A stretch of DNA of 64,000 nucleotides from the NCBI RefSeq assembly GCF_019635155.1, contig NZ_JAHBZY010000001.1, positions 275,177 to 339,176 of the forward strand, read 5' to 3'. Position 1 is the stretch's first letter, and each line of letters starts with the position of its first letter. The position numbers and the translations under genes are program-made. Source of the stretch: Nitrosomonas sp. (lineage in GTDB: Bacteria > Pseudomonadota > Gammaproteobacteria > Burkholderiales > Nitrosomonadaceae). Positions 18,894 to 28,564 of this stretch are shown here, piece after piece. The notes under the pieces are model-generated. The model did not search any database. It was not told the origin of the DNA and saw only the letters and a list, made by a program, of their open reading frames with translations.

Positions 18894-19658
18894 ATGATTA
18901 ATATGATTCGTTCCAAAGCTGCTGTTATACTTGTTTCTGGTTTATTTTTAAGTGGTTGTGCTTCAACAAAGGTGAATGACCAAAATGGTCCGTATGATCC
19001 TTTGGAGTCAATGAATCGTGCTGTTTTTAATTTTAACGAAACGGTTTACGATAATTTATTTGATCCAGCAGTAAGACAGTATAAGCGGATCATGCCTGAT
19101 CCACTTGAATTGATGGTAGGGAATTTTTTCTCAAACCTCAATGAAGTTGTCGTGATTACCAATTCAGTTCTGCAGTTAAATTATGAGAGCGCATTGGCTA
19201 GTAGCGCAAGACTGTTAGTTAATACGACATTCGGAGTATTTGGCCTGATTGATATTGCAAGTGATATTAGTGCGGTGAGCGATGTCAATCTCAACAAGCG
19301 TAATGAGGATTTCGGCCAGACATTAGGCCGATATGGGGTCGGAAGCGGACCTTATATCGTATTGCCTCTATTAGGTCCGAGTTCCGTTCGTGATACATTC
19401 GGGATGGCGGTGGATAGCTTCTTTATGGATCCTGTCACGCAAGGGGTAACGGGTGTATTCTTGAATCATGTCAGTTATATTAATTCACCGGCGTTACGCC
19501 TTCCTGTTGCGACAGCACGCACATTTAACAATCGCGCGGAATTTCTAGAACAAGACAAGACACTTGAAGAAGCTGCTTTAGACAAATATGAGTTTATTCG
19601 CGATGCTTATACCCAGAGAAGAGAGAGCCTGGTTAATAACAGTAGCGAGGATAAATAA
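18894..19658 (+). CDS. mlaA: MlaA/VacJ outer-membrane lipoprotein (phospholipid transport)
   Basis: 254 residues. The signal peptide ends in the lipobox 'LSGC', followed by 'DPLESMNRAVFNFNE', 'NFFSNLNEVV', 'NTTFGVFGLIDIAS' and 'GRYGVGSGPYIVLPLLGPS', all diagnostic for MlaA. It sits in the outer membrane and removes misplaced phospholipids from the outer leaflet towards MlaC. The rest of the mla system is not in this window. A terminator follows at 19727-19778. Confidence 0.95.
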   Translation: MINMIRSKAAVILVSGLFLSGCASTKVNDQNGPYDPLESMNRAVFNFNETVYDNLFDPAVRQYKRIMPDPLELMVGNFFSNLNEVVVITNSVLQLNYESALASSARLLVNTTFGVFGLIDIASDISAVSDVNLNKRNEDFGQTLGRYGVGSGPYIVLPLLGPSSVRDTFGMAVDSFFMDPVTQGVTGVFLNHVSYINSPALRLPVATARTFNNRAEFLEQDKTLEEAALDKYEFIRDAYTQRRESLVNNSSEDK

Positions 19659-19726
19659 AGAGAAATCGAATCTTTTAACTTTGAGTGCAATATCGTATGT
19701 GTATTCAAGTTTAATGGATCGAAAAC

Positions 19727-19778
19727 AAGGCACACCGGCTTTGTGGAGTTTTCCAATAGCCAGTGTGCTTTATTTTTT
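19727..19778 (+). terminator. Rho-independent terminator after mlaA
   Basis: A 13-pair stem with one mismatch and one G-T pair (19727-19739 with 19759-19771) encloses a 19-base loop and is followed by T6 at 19773-19778. It lies about 70 bases past the mlaA stop. Confidence 0.7.
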
Positions 19779-19883
19779 CGGGTCTGGGAAATGAGTGTCA
19801 AAGGAGAAGAGATTCCGGAAATTCTGATTTTCGTGGATTTGTGAGATATCAGGTGATTCCTGGAATGTTGGAGAAGTAAATAA

Positions 19884-21035
19884 ATGATCAAACAGATAGT
19901 GATAGTTGGAAGTGGATTGGCTGGCTATGGGGTCGCGCGGGAGTTTCGCAAGCTGGATGCCGAAACACCGATTTTAATGTTGTCAGCGGATCATGGCGGT
20001 TTTTATTCCAAACCCATGCTATCGAATGCTTTATCATCCGGCAAAACTCCAGAATCCATTTTAAATGGCGATGCCGCTCAAATGTCGGCGCAGTTAAAAA
20101 TTGTAATACGTCCTCATTGCTGTGTAGCGTCCCTGAATCAACCTAAGAACGAAGTAATTTTAGCTGATGGTGAAAGCGTGCTCTATGATCGGTTGGTTCT
20201 GGCGCTAGGCGCAGATCAAGTGCGCTTGCCATTATCAGGCAGTGGTGTGGAGAAGGTACTGACGGTCAATGACCTGGATGATTATAAAAAATTTCGTGCA
20301 GAGTTAGATGAAAAAAAAAGAGTAAGCATTATTGGAGCAGGGTTGATCGGATGTGAATTTGCAAATGACTTGGCCTTAACCGGTCATCACGTCGATGTGA
20401 TTGATATTAGTTCACAACCGCTCGGGCGGCTTCTACCTCCGGCCGGAGGCGCTTTTATTCAAAGAAAGCTTGAGGGAATTGGTGTTACTTTTCATTTAAA
20501 TACTTCAGTCAACTCCATTGATCAGGTACAAGAGCATTTGTATTTGACTTTTGCGAATGGCAACTCAATAGAGTCAGATGTTGTCTTATCAGCAGTTGGG
20601 TTGCGGCCGCGTACTCAGCTTGCGGCATCGACAGGGATTTCGGTTAATCGGGGAATCATTGTGAATAGGTATCTGCAAACGCAATTGAATGATATTTATG
20701 CTTTGGGTGATTGTGCTGAGGTTGAAGGGAAAGTATTGCCGTTCGTGATGCCTATTTCTCATGCTGCTCGAGCGCTTGCTGCAACACTCGCGGGAAATCC
20801 TACGCCTGTTCATTATCCGGCGATGCCTGTGATTGTTAAAACTTCGTCGTGTCCAACCGTGGTTTCGCCACCGGACTTTGGCATTATAGGTGCATGGAAT
20901 GTAGAGGCGGATGAAAATGGCATTAAGGCGCTTTATGAAGATAATGCCGGCAATTTAATCGGATATGCATTATTGGGAGATGCAACGAAGGAAAGAAACA
21001 GTTTAACGGCGCGATTGCCGGCAGTTTTGCAGTAA
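19884..21035 (+). CDS. FAD/NAD(P)-dependent oxidoreductase, rubredoxin reductase-like
   Basis: 383 residues with two dinucleotide-binding motifs: 'IVIVGSGLAGYGVAREFRK' (FAD) at the N-terminus and 'VSIIGAGLIGCEFANDLAL' (NAD(P)H) near residue 148. A third FAD block follows, 'DIYALGDCAEVEGK'. The early 'HGGFYSKPMLSNALSSGKT' matches rubredoxin-NAD reductases (RubB/AlkT). No rubredoxin gene adjoins it, so the electron acceptor is open. It may precede yciB in transcription; the gap is 58 bp. Confidence 0.85.
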   Translation: MIKQIVIVGSGLAGYGVAREFRKLDAETPILMLSADHGGFYSKPMLSNALSSGKTPESILNGDAAQMSAQLKIVIRPHCCVASLNQPKNEVILADGESVLYDRLVLALGADQVRLPLSGSGVEKVLTVNDLDDYKKFRAELDEKKRVSIIGAGLIGCEFANDLALTGHHVDVIDISSQPLGRLLPPAGGAFIQRKLEGIGVTFHLNTSVNSIDQVQEHLYLTFANGNSIESDVVLSAVGLRPRTQLAASTGISVNRGIIVNRYLQTQLNDIYALGDCAEVEGKVLPFVMPISHAARALAATLAGNPTPVHYPAMPVIVKTSSCPTVVSPPDFGIIGAWNVEADENGIKALYEDNAGNLIGYALLGDATKERNSLTARLPAVLQ

Positions 21036-21093
21036 AACCAATTTAGAATATTTTTTACGGATAGTTTTCGATATCAATTGATGGTTATTGCTG

Positions 21094-21711
21094 ATGAAGC
21101 TATTGTTTGATTTATTTCCGGTTGTATTATTTTTTCTTGCTTATAAGTTGTACGATATTTTCGTTGCAACTGCGGTTGCAATAGTTGCAACGGTTGTGCA
21201 AATCGGCTGGCTTTGGATACGCCATCGTCAAGTTGAAAAAATGATGTGGATAAATTTGGCAGTAATTATTGTATTTGGTGGTGCGACATTGGTTTCTCAG
21301 GATGAGACGTTTATTAAATGGAAGCCGACGGTTTTTTACTGGCTTATTGGATCGGCGTTGCTGATATCCAATTTGCTATTTAATAAGAATTTGATAAAGC
21401 TGGCTCTTGAGAAACAGGTGTCACTTCCACCAGCCATTTGGAATTACCTCAATCTGAGTTGGGTTGTTTTTTTTGTAGTAATGGGTTGTGTCAATCTTTT
21501 TGTCGCGTTTAGCTTTTCTTTGGATGCATGGGTTTCTTATAAACTTTTTGGAGCAACCGGCTTAATGCTTATTTTTATCGTGGCGCAGATAATTTTGTTG
21601 GGAAAATATATAGAAGATGCAAAAGCATTGGTGACTGAAAATGAGAATGACGTTAGCCAGGAAAAAGTGAAAGACGAAATCAAAAATCCAAATCCAGCGA
21701 GCAAAAAATAA
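21094..21711 (+). CDS. yciB: Inner membrane septation protein YciB (IspZ family)
   Basis: 205 residues starting '[20 protein letters not shown]', with about five to six membrane helices and the conserved '[16 protein letters not shown]' and '[20 protein letters not shown]'. YciB affects envelope integrity and cell division. A TTG two codons upstream is an alternative start. It is followed by yciI after two bases, the usual proteobacterial pairing. Confidence 0.95.
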   Translation: MKLLFDLFPVVLFFLAYKLYDIFVATAVAIVATVVQIGWLWIRHRQVEKMMWINLAVIIVFGGATLVSQDETFIKWKPTVFYWLIGSALLISNLLFNKNLIKLALEKQVSLPPAIWNYLNLSWVVFFVVMGCVNLFVAFSFSLDAWVSYKLFGATGLMLIFIVAQIILLGKYIEDAKALVTENENDVSQEKVKDEIKNPNPASKK

Positions 21712-21713
21712 AG

Positions 21714-22016
21714 ATGTTATATATGATTAACGGAGAGGATGTGCCGGATAGCCTGGAAAGAAGAATGGCGGTGCGTTCGCAGCATCTGAGTAGAATCCAG
21801 ATTTTACAGAATGAAGGCCGGTTAATTTTAGCGGGTCCTTTTCCTGCGATTGATAGTTTGGAGCCCGGACCGGCAGGTTTCTCGGGTAGCTTGATTGTGG
21901 CAGAGTTTGAGTCTTTGGAGGCTGCTAAAGCTTGGGCAAATGCAGACCCTTATGTAAGTGCCGGGGTGTATCAGAAAGTGATTGTTAAGCCATTTAAAAA
22001 GGTATTGCCAAGTTAA
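21714..22016 (+). CDS. yciI: YciI family protein
   Basis: 100 residues starting '[20 protein letters not shown]', with 'RSQHLSRIQ', '[14 protein letters not shown]' and '[13 protein letters not shown]', a complete YCII domain (ferredoxin-like fold with a conserved His-Asp pair). The function is unsettled; some homologues are dehalogenase-like. It lies directly behind yciB and before a periplasmic isomerase gene. Confidence 0.95.
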   Translation: MLYMINGEDVPDSLERRMAVRSQHLSRIQILQNEGRLILAGPFPAIDSLEPGPAGFSGSLIVAEFESLEAAKAWANADPYVSAGVYQKVIVKPFKKVLPS

Positions 22017-22168
22017 TTTCTACTGAGTGTTGCTTTTCCCAGGGATTAAAATACTTTTGTAGATAACGCGTTAGGTAAAGATTCACGTATATTCAGTTAA
22101 AGCGTATACTTTCTTGGTCTTATAGTATGAAGAATGTATTTTTATTTAATTACAGTAGAGGAAATTCC

Positions 22169-22963
22169 ATGCGTTTGATGAGATTCTCACAAATTATATT
22201 AGTTAGTTTTCTAAGCTTTGCCGCCATGTCAGCTCATTCTCAATCGGGCGGTGTGATGGCGAAAGTTAATGGTGTTGCGATTCCGCAAGCGCGTTTGGAT
22301 CTGATGGTAAAGGCGAATGTAGCACAAGGACAGCCCGATGGACCTGAAATGCGAAAAGCGCTACGTGAAAATTTAATCGCCGAAGAAATCCTGGCTCAGG
22401 AAGCTGTTAAAAAAAGATTGGATCTGGATCCAGAAGTTATTGCACAGCTAGAAATCGCCCGGCAGGCTGTATTGGTGAGAGCATTTCAGGCTGATTACAT
22501 CAAAAATAATATTGTCAGCGAAGATACTTTGCGCAAGGAATATGAGATGCTGAAAGTCCAAATGGGCGATAAGGAATATAAAGCACGTCATATTCTCGTA
22601 GGGACTGAGAGTGAAGCGCTTGATATCATTGCTCAGCTCAAGAAAGGCGGCAATTTTGCTAAATTAGCCGAGCAAAAATCACTGGATGACGGTAGTAAGG
22701 AAAACGGAGGCGAACTTAACTGGAGTCCACCGGCAGCTTATGTTCGGCCTTTTTCTGAAGCGCTCGTGAAATTGTCAAAAGGTGGAAGAACAGACTTGCC
22801 CGTTCAAACTTCTTTCGGTTGGCATGTGATCGAATTAATGGATATTCGCCCGATGGCGATCCCGCCTTTTGAAGAAGTGAAGCAAAATATTCAGCAACGT
22901 GTATTGCAACGTGAATTCGGTACCGTAGTTCAAGATTTGCGCAGTAAAGCAAAAGTCGAATAA
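22169..22963 (+). CDS. Periplasmic parvulin-type peptidyl-prolyl cis-trans isomerase
   Basis: About 264 residues. The signal peptide is 'IILVSFLSFAAMSAHSQ', then a SurA-like N-terminal helical segment, then a parvulin domain with 'KARHILVGTESEALDII', 'ENGGELNWSPP' and 'SFGWHVIELMDIRP'. It helps outer-membrane or periplasmic proteins fold. I chose the ATG at 22169 because GAGGAAA lies upstream at good spacing and the signal peptide follows directly; the frame opens at 22127. Confidence 0.92.
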   Translation: MRLMRFSQIILVSFLSFAAMSAHSQSGGVMAKVNGVAIPQARLDLMVKANVAQGQPDGPEMRKALRENLIAEEILAQEAVKKRLDLDPEVIAQLEIARQAVLVRAFQADYIKNNIVSEDTLRKEYEMLKVQMGDKEYKARHILVGTESEALDIIAQLKKGGNFAKLAEQKSLDDGSKENGGELNWSPPAAYVRPFSEALVKLSKGGRTDLPVQTSFGWHVIELMDIRPMAIPPFEEVKQNIQQRVLQREFGTVVQDLRSKAKVE

Positions 22964-23002
22964 TTTTCTGCAATACAGGGTTGAATGGACGTGGATACGC
23001 TT

Positions 23003-24079
23003 CTAGTGCGAAATTTGTCTTTCAACCCTTGGAGCGACAGCACAAAGCAGTTCATAGCTGTTAGTGTTTGCATGGCAAGCCACTTCGTCAACAGGCAACC
23101 CCTTTCCCCATAAGATTACCGCACTGCTTAATCCAGCGTCTCTAATATCTGTAAGATCTACTGCGATCATATCCATTGACACTCGTCCTAATAATCTGCT
23201 TCGTTGATTATTGACTAATACCGGTGTATTTGTGGGCGCATGTCGAGGGTATCCGTCGGCATAGCCACATGCCACGATTCCTATACGCATCGGACGATCC
23301 GCTTCGAAAAGACCGTGATAACCAACTTTATCGCCGATTTGCAAATCATGGATAGCAATAATTTTACTTGAGAGTGTCATTACAGGTTTCAACTGAAGAT
23401 TGGATGCTGTTTTGTCCGGAAAAGGTGATGAGCCGTATAACATGATTCCGGGACGAATCCAGTCAGACTGTGTTTCAGGGTAGCGGATGATTGCTGCAGA
23501 GTTTGCGACTGAACAAGGGTAATGATAATCCTTGGTAATTGAACGGAAAATTTCAAACTGCCGAGAAACACTCTCTTTTTCCGCAGGAATATCGGCGCTT
23601 GCAAAGTGGGTCATTAACGTCAGGCTTCTTGCGCATTGATTATCGATGAGATACTTGATTATCCGGGCGAGTTGATTAGGGTGCAGACCAAGGCGATTCA
23701 TTCCGGTGTTAATTTTCAGGAATATGTCCAGCCTATGCTTCGATTTAGATAACATGGCGACTTGTTCTTCGTGGTGAATAACCGCACTCAGCTTATAGCG
23801 TTGAAACTCGGGTAATTCTTCAATGGAAAAGAAGCCTTCCAAAAGAAGAATCGGTTGCTGATAGCCCGCCTTTCGTAATGCGATAGCCGCATTCAATTCG
23901 AGTAACGCAAAACCATCCGCATCTTTGAGTGCGCTTACAACCGGAAAAAGCCCGTGTCCGTATGCATCCGCTTTTATAACAGCCATAATCCGGGCTTTCG
24001 TTGCATATTGACGTACCATTGCTAAATTTTGAGTGAGAGCGGATAAATCGATTGTTGCTTGTATCGGGCGTGACATCAA
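23003..24079 (-). CDS. alr: Alanine racemase
   Basis: 358 residues. The PLP lysine is in 'IMAVIKADAYGHGL' near residue 34, and the catalytic tyrosine region is 'GDKVGYHGLFE' with 'CGYADGYPRHAP'. It supplies D-alanine for peptidoglycan. Full length. It is divergent from lplT across 215 bp that contain a large inverted repeat. Confidence 0.96.
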   Translation of the reverse strand: MMSRPIQATIDLSALTQNLAMVRQYATKARIMAVIKADAYGHGLFPVVSALKDADGFALLELNAAIALRKAGYQQPILLLEGFFSIEELPEFQRYKLSAVIHHEEQVAMLSKSKHRLDIFLKINTGMNRLGLHPNQLARIIKYLIDNQCARSLTLMTHFASADIPAEKESVSRQFEIFRSITKDYHYPCSVANSAAIIRYPETQSDWIRPGIMLYGSSPFPDKTASNLQLKPVMTLSSKIIAIHDLQIGDKVGYHGLFEADRPMRIGIVACGYADGYPRHAPTNTPVLVNNQRSRLLGRVSMDMIAVDLTDIRDAGLSSAVILWGKGLPVDEVACHANTNSYELLCAVAPRVERQISH

Positions 24080-24159
24080 TTTAAAAAGTAAAATATTTCG
24101 AGTAAATTAGGATAAGAAGCAAATGATAGTCTTTATTTTCGTGCACCAATTATTCTTTG

Positions 24160-24217
24160 AAGCGTTCGTGAGATGATGATTGGCATTATGTGCTAATCTC
24201 ACGGACTGTTAACGCTT
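24160..24217. other. Long imperfect hairpin in the alr-lplT intergenic region
   Basis: AAGCGTT (24160-24166) pairs with AACGCTT (24211-24217), and CGTGAGAT (24167-24174) with ATCTCACG (24196-24203), with a seven-base bulge between the two right arms. Alternatively CGTGA pairs with TCACG, and the inner GATTGGCA (24178-24185) with TGCTAATC (24191-24198). No T-run follows, so it is not a simple terminator. It could be a leader structure, a small RNA or a divergent operator. Confidence 0.5.
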
Positions 24218-24294
24218 AGCGGCTAATACTATCACTTTGATCGGTTTCGTGCGAAAGCCTGTTATTGACTGACTAATAAAAATAAGGAAAAAGT

Positions 24295-25569
24295 TTGGAA
24301 CGAGGCTTTTATACAATCATGGCGGCGCAATTTTTCTCATCGTTAGCAGATAATGCGCTGTTGGTTGTGGCGATTGCATTGTTGATTGATTTGCATGCTC
24401 CAGCCTATTTAACACCGATGCTTAAGTTTGTTTTTGTGGTGTTTTACGTCATTCTCGCGCCTTTCGTGGGGGCTTTTGCAGATTCGATGCCAAAAGGGCG
24501 GGTAATGTTTTTTAGTAATACCATTAAAATAATAGGTTGCGGTTTTCTATTTATTGCTATGAGTCAGTACTTTGCATTGATGGCCTATGCAATTGTCGGC
24601 TTGGGTGCAGCCGCGTACTCTCCAGCCAAATATGGCATTTTGACCGAGTTATTACCACCTGAAAAATTAGTGATTGCGAATGGCTGGATTGAAGGATTGA
24701 CAGTTGCTTCAATTGTTTTGGGGACTGTTCTGGGTGGAGTCCTGATTACACCGGCAGTTGCTAACCTGTTATTAGAGTTGGATCTTCCGGTGATTGATAC
24801 TGGAATAGATAATGCTCTGGAAAGTAGTATCTTAATCATCGCCGCTATCTATTCCGTAGCGGCGGTATTTAATTTGTATATCCCGAATACTGGTGTCGAT
24901 CATCGAATTCCCAAAAAAAATCCGCTCTATCTGGTTCATGAGTTCAGTCATTGTGTAAAGTTATTATGGACTGACAAACTCGGTCAGATATCGTTAGCGG
25001 TAACCACCTTGTTCTGGGGAGCTGGTGCTACATTGCAATTTATTGTCTTAAAATGGGCGGAAGTGGCGATGGGTTATCCGTTGAATCAGGCTGCCCAGCT
25101 TCAAGGAGTGGTGGCTCTGGGTATCGCAGTAGGTGCTATCTTGGCTGCAAAGTGGATTTCATTGAGGCAATCAGTAAAAGTTATTCCTCTTGGAATTGCG
25201 ATGGGTATCGTTGTAATCGTGATGATTCTTGTCAGGGATTTATGGATTGCGATTGCGCTGTTAATGTTGATCGGTGGTTTGGCCGGTTTTTTCGTGGTGC
25301 CGATGAATGCGTTATTACAACATCGCGGGCATATTCTCATGGGTGCCGGTCATTCGATTGCGGTACAAAATTTTAATGAGAATTTAAGTATCCTGGTAAT
25401 GCTATTGCTTTATGCCTTATTGATTTTTCTTGAAGTTCATATCTATGCTGTGATCGCGGCATTCGGTTTGTTCGTATCGGTGATGATGACGCTGATCAGG
25501 AAATGGCATTTAACGAATCAAAGTAAAGAAGACTCGCTACATTTGATTGGTGCGAGAAAAATTCACTAA
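24295..25569 (+). CDS. lplT: Lysophospholipid transporter LplT (MFS)
   Basis: 424 residues starting at a TTG with AAGGAAAAAG upstream and reading 'MERGFYTIMAAQFFSSLADN', the typical LplT N-terminus. There are about twelve membrane helices, with 'KYGILTELLPPEKLVIANGW' in the third loop and 'GFFVVPMNALLQHRGH' later. It flips lysophospholipids across the inner membrane for re-acylation. The acyltransferase (aas) usually beside it is not here. Confidence 0.93.
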   Translation: MERGFYTIMAAQFFSSLADNALLVVAIALLIDLHAPAYLTPMLKFVFVVFYVILAPFVGAFADSMPKGRVMFFSNTIKIIGCGFLFIAMSQYFALMAYAIVGLGAAAYSPAKYGILTELLPPEKLVIANGWIEGLTVASIVLGTVLGGVLITPAVANLLLELDLPVIDTGIDNALESSILIIAAIYSVAAVFNLYIPNTGVDHRIPKKNPLYLVHEFSHCVKLLWTDKLGQISLAVTTLFWGAGATLQFIVLKWAEVAMGYPLNQAAQLQGVVALGIAVGAILAAKWISLRQSVKVIPLGIAMGIVVIVMILVRDLWIAIALLMLIGGLAGFFVVPMNALLQHRGHILMGAGHSIAVQNFNENLSILVMLLLYALLIFLEVHIYAVIAAFGLFVSVMMTLIRKWHLTNQSKEDSLHLIGARKIH

Positions 25570-25607
25570 CTTTTTTGTAAATGACTCATTGTTCGGGTCG
25601 AAGAACT

Positions 25608-26342
25608 TCATTTCAAAGATTGCATCGTCGTATTTGCGAAACATAAATCCTTCCAAGCTTTTGCTTTCTCCGGTAGCGATCGCAGCAAATAAGCCGGATG
25701 GTAGGTAACAATTAGCGGAATGTCAGAATAATGATGCACTTTTCCGCGTAAGCTTGAGATGCTGTCGTCGCATTTGAGAAGGTTTTGCGCGGCAACCTTT
25801 CCCAATGCGACGATGAGTTTCGGTTTAATTAATTCGATTTGTTTTATTAGATAGGACTCGCATTGCCGAGCTTCGTTTAGAGTGGGATTCCTGTTGCCGG
25901 GCGGGCGGCATTTTACGATGTTTGTAATATAGACGTTATCGCCTCTTTTTAATCGGATTGCCGCTAGCATTTGATCCAGCAGTTTGCCCGCTTGTCCGAC
26001 AAAAGGTTCACCTATTTCGTCTTCTCTTGCGCCGGGACCTTCGCCGATAAATAACCAATCCGCATGTTCGTCGCCGACACCGAAAACAGTATGGATTCTG
26101 GTATGGCTTAATTGGCAGCGGAAACAATCGGTGACCGCTTGTTTTAACTGATTCCAGCTTGTTTGATCAGATTCTTTGATGAGCTGACTATCCTCGACCG
26201 GATGAAATGTGTTTGGCGGAGTCTCCTGGATGGATGGTTCTTCATGAGAGAACTTACCACCGTACTCGGAAATATTCGATTTCTGGCGCCATACCGGAAG
26301 CAAGTTTAATTCTTTAAGCCTGTATGCGTGCTTACTATTCAT
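25608..26342 (-). CDS. Uracil-DNA glycosylase, family 4 (iron-sulfur)
   Basis: About 244 residues. The catalytic block is '[20 protein letters not shown]', with later '[14 protein letters not shown]' and '[10 protein letters not shown]'. Cysteines in 'CFRCQ' and 'KCRPP...QCE' would hold a 4Fe-4S cluster, as in thermophilic and many bacterial family-4 enzymes. The first 70 residues are a poorly conserved extension. Start chosen at 26342, where ATG overlaps the rimI stop (ATGA); the open frame extends to 26381. Removes uracil from DNA. Confidence 0.9.
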   Translation of the reverse strand: MNSKHAYRLKELNLLPVWRQKSNISEYGGKFSHEEPSIQETPPNTFHPVEDSQLIKESDQTSWNQLKQAVTDCFRCQLSHTRIHTVFGVGDEHADWLFIGEGPGAREDEIGEPFVGQAGKLLDQMLAAIRLKRGDNVYITNIVKCRPPGNRNPTLNEARQCESYLIKQIELIKPKLIVALGKVAAQNLLKCDDSISSLRGKVHHYSDIPLIVTYHPAYLLRSLPEKAKAWKDLCFANTTMQSLK

Positions 26343-26794
26343 AGCATTAATTGCATGACGCGCGCATCTTCGCGGCCACACATTGCGGGGTAATAGCCTT
26401 TGCGTGTCGCAATTTGCTGAAACCCCATTTGTTGATAGAGTTGCGCTGCGCCGTGATTGGATTCTCTAACATCCAGTAAGATCGACTTTGCATTCATGCT
26501 GCGAGCACTTTGTATGAGATGTTGCAGTAATTTTCTTCCAAAGCCCTTGTTCTGCCAATTTGCGGCGATTCCTAGTGTGAGTATATGAGCTTCATCAGGA
26601 CTCATCATCATGATTCCATACCCTACGATCGTGCCCGCTTGTTCCATGACCTGGCATAGATAGTCCGCTTTAATTGAATCCGAGAAATTCCCGGGTGACC
26701 ATGGAAAAAGGAAGATTTCCCGTTCGATCAGGATGATGTGCTCCAGGTCGGTTGGATGCATTGTTCTAATTTCAAAGGCTTGTTGCGACGTCAT
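26339..26794 (-). CDS. rimI: Ribosomal protein S18-alanine N-acetyltransferase
   Basis: 151 residues. GNAT fold with 'ILTLGIAANWQNKGFGRKLL' (acetyl-CoA pyrophosphate loop Q/RxxGxG) and 'LLDVRESNHGAAQLYQQMGF', diagnostic of RimI. It acetylates the N-terminal alanine of S18. It overlaps tsaB upstream and udg downstream by four bases each (ATGA), so the three are translationally coupled. This tsaB-rimI pairing is widespread. Confidence 0.95.
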   Translation of the reverse strand: MTSQQAFEIRTMHPTDLEHIILIEREIFLFPWSPGNFSDSIKADYLCQVMEQAGTIVGYGIMMMSPDEAHILTLGIAANWQNKGFGRKLLQHLIQSARSMNAKSILLDVRESNHGAAQLYQQMGFQQIATRKGYYPAMCGREDARVMQLML

Positions 26795-27471
26795 ACTTTG
26801 CGCTCATTTTCTGTTAATGCAACTTTATTACGGATATAAACTGGACTGGCATCCGCGGGATTCAGGCGAATACCTTCGCGGAATTTATACAAAGCAAGTT
26901 GCGCTATTTCTGTGGCATGAGGATGAAATCCGCTGTGAATCTGTTGGATAGTATCAGAATAGAATGCCGCCAGCTTTGGGCGATAAACATCAAAACCACT
27001 GCCGCATGCTATCCATTCATGACCGGGTAATAAGGGCACATTGTCGGGCGAGCACAGCATGGGCGGACTAATAATTTTCCAATTAAAGCGAGTGATTTTC
27101 TGATATGCGGCATGATAGATTTCTCCCATGCGGGCATCAAGTGCTGTCACTACAAAATGTGCAGCCGTCTTCTGTGCTAACGCTTCGAGGGTATTAATTC
27201 CAACAACGGGCAGGTTGGCGGCATAAGCTAATCCTTGCGCTACGCCGCACGCGATGCGCAAACCGGTAAACGAGCCTGGGCCCGCACCAAAAGCGATGCC
27301 ATCCATTTGGTGCAAGGTTAATTGGGTGGTTTTCAGTAATTCTTGCACCATTTCCAGCAGCATTTCAGAATGTTTCTGGCCGGCATGAACCTCTTTTGCG
27401 ACGATGCCATCGTCCATTAATAATGCAACGGAACAGAATTCCGTTGAGGTTTCAATTGCAAGAATTTTCAA
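26791..27471 (-). CDS. tsaB: tRNA threonylcarbamoyladenosine biosynthesis protein TsaB
   Basis: About 226 residues from a TTG giving 'MKILAIETSTEFCSVALLM', the expected family start. An ATG nine codons upstream (27498) would add 'HPFYRVPA' and cannot be excluded. The ASKHA-fold blocks 'GQKHSEMLLEMVQELL' and 'GIAFGAGPGSFTGLRI' are present. TsaB partners TsaD and TsaE to make t6A37 in ANN-decoding tRNAs. It is coupled to rimI by an ATGA overlap. Confidence 0.94.
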   Translation of the reverse strand: MKILAIETSTEFCSVALLMDDGIVAKEVHAGQKHSEMLLEMVQELLKTTQLTLHQMDGIAFGAGPGSFTGLRIACGVAQGLAYAANLPVVGINTLEALAQKTAAHFVVTALDARMGEIYHAAYQKITRFNWKIISPPMLCSPDNVPLLPGHEWIACGSGFDVYRPKLAAFYSDTIQQIHSGFHPHATEIAQLALYKFREGIRLNPADASPVYIRNKVALTENERKV

Positions 27472-27525
27472 CGCCGGTACTCGATAAAATGGATGCAAAG
27501 ATTTGCTGAATGGCGCAAATGGAGT

Positions 27526-28074
27526 TTATTTCAAGGGCCAATGGGCAAGGGAGATATAATCGATTCCCTTTTGACCGGGTTTTGACTGTACGAGATGCCA
27601 TTCATTGATATGCCACAGAATCGGTTTCATCAGTTGGCTAGTGATCGGGTGAGAAGCTTTTTTGATAAGCGTGATATGAGGCTTGTAGTGACGTTTGTCA
27701 AATAAGAATCCGGCTTCCGTGAGTGAATTCCTTAGCGATTCTACCAGTAAAAATAATTCATTGGGATAATGTTCCGCTTCTGCAAATATGATTTGGTTGT
27801 GTTTCCAATAGCTGATTTTATTAAGCTCCAATTCAAATTTCTGTGCCGAAATTTTTCTCATCGTTTCTCGCAATATATCAATGCGACAAATATCTACGTT
27901 GCCGAGGAATAAAAGTGTGAGATGAATGTGACGTGTTTTGATGATTCGTCCACCGCATGTTGTATGGAGTTCCACGGCTTGTTGCGTTAATTTCTTTTGT
28001 AGAATTTCATTTGGAAAAGCAGCTAGAAATACGCGGCTTGATTCTTTTTCCGATGCGCTGTTGTTATCAACCAC
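27526..28074 (-). CDS. thpR: RNA 2',3'-cyclic phosphodiesterase (LigT/ThpR)
   Basis: 182 residues of the 2H phosphoesterase superfamily. The two HxT motifs are 'HLTLLFLGN' and 'HITLIKKA', with 'FLAAFPNEILQKKL' at the start and 'YISLAHWPL' at the end. It opens 2',3'-cyclic phosphates on RNA in vitro; the cellular role is uncertain. It lies one base downstream of ispF's stop, so it is probably cotranscribed with ispDF. Confidence 0.92.
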   Translation of the reverse strand: MVDNNSASEKESSRVFLAAFPNEILQKKLTQQAVELHTTCGGRIIKTRHIHLTLLFLGNVDICRIDILRETMRKISAQKFELELNKISYWKHNQIIFAEAEHYPNELFLLVESLRNSLTEAGFLFDKRHYKPHITLIKKASHPITSQLMKPILWHINEWHLVQSKPGQKGIDYISLAHWPLK

Positions 28075-28075
28075 T

Positions 28076-28564
28076 CTATTGTGGTGCTCGGATGATCAAA
28101 CAAACAACTTCTGCAGCGATACCTTCTTGGCGGCCAAGCGCTCCCAATTTTTCCGCTGTTTTAGCTTTGATGTTGATATTGCCGGTGTGGGTTTCCAGAT
28201 CCTGTGCAATATTGTTTCTCATAGCTGGGATATGGGGTGCCATTTTGGGAGCTTGAGCGATAATGGTTGCGTCCAGGTTACTAAGCGTATAGTGGTGTTT
28301 TTTCAGTAAGCTGTAGACTTCGCGAAGCAATAAGCGGCTATCAATGTTTTTAAAACGGGGATCCGAATCGGAAAAGTGTTGACCGATGTCCCCTAGAGCG
28401 GCAGCGCCGAGCAGTGCATCACAAATCGCGTGCAAGAGTACATCTGCATCCGAATGCCCAAGCAATCCTTTATCATGCGGAATCGTAACGCCGCCGATAA
28501 TCAGTTGGCGCCCTTCAACTAATTGATGTATGTCGCACCCTTGTCCTATTCTCATTGCGTTCAC
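28076..28564 (-). CDS. ispF: 2-C-methyl-D-erythritol 2,4-cyclodiphosphate synthase
   Basis: 162 residues. The metal-binding 'GQGCDIHQL' (D-x-H) and '[21 protein letters not shown]' with the later '[12 protein letters not shown]' identify IspF of the MEP isoprenoid pathway. ATG at 28564 overlaps the ispD stop (ATGA); a second ATG three codons in is possible. Confidence 0.97.
   Translation of the reverse strand: MNAMRIGQGCDIHQLVEGRQLIIGGVTIPHDKGLLGHSDADVLLHAICDALLGAAALGDIGQHFSDSDPRFKNIDSRLLLREVYSLLKKHHYTLSNLDATIIAQAPKMAPHIPAMRNNIAQDLETHTGNINIKAKTAEKLGALGRQEGIAAEVVCLIIRAPQ

Noticed and set aside
22977-23029. Inverted repeat AGGGTTGAA / TTCAACCCT across the alr 3' end
   Set aside because: Nine pairs with a 35-base loop partly inside coding sequence and no T-run; not a convincing terminator.
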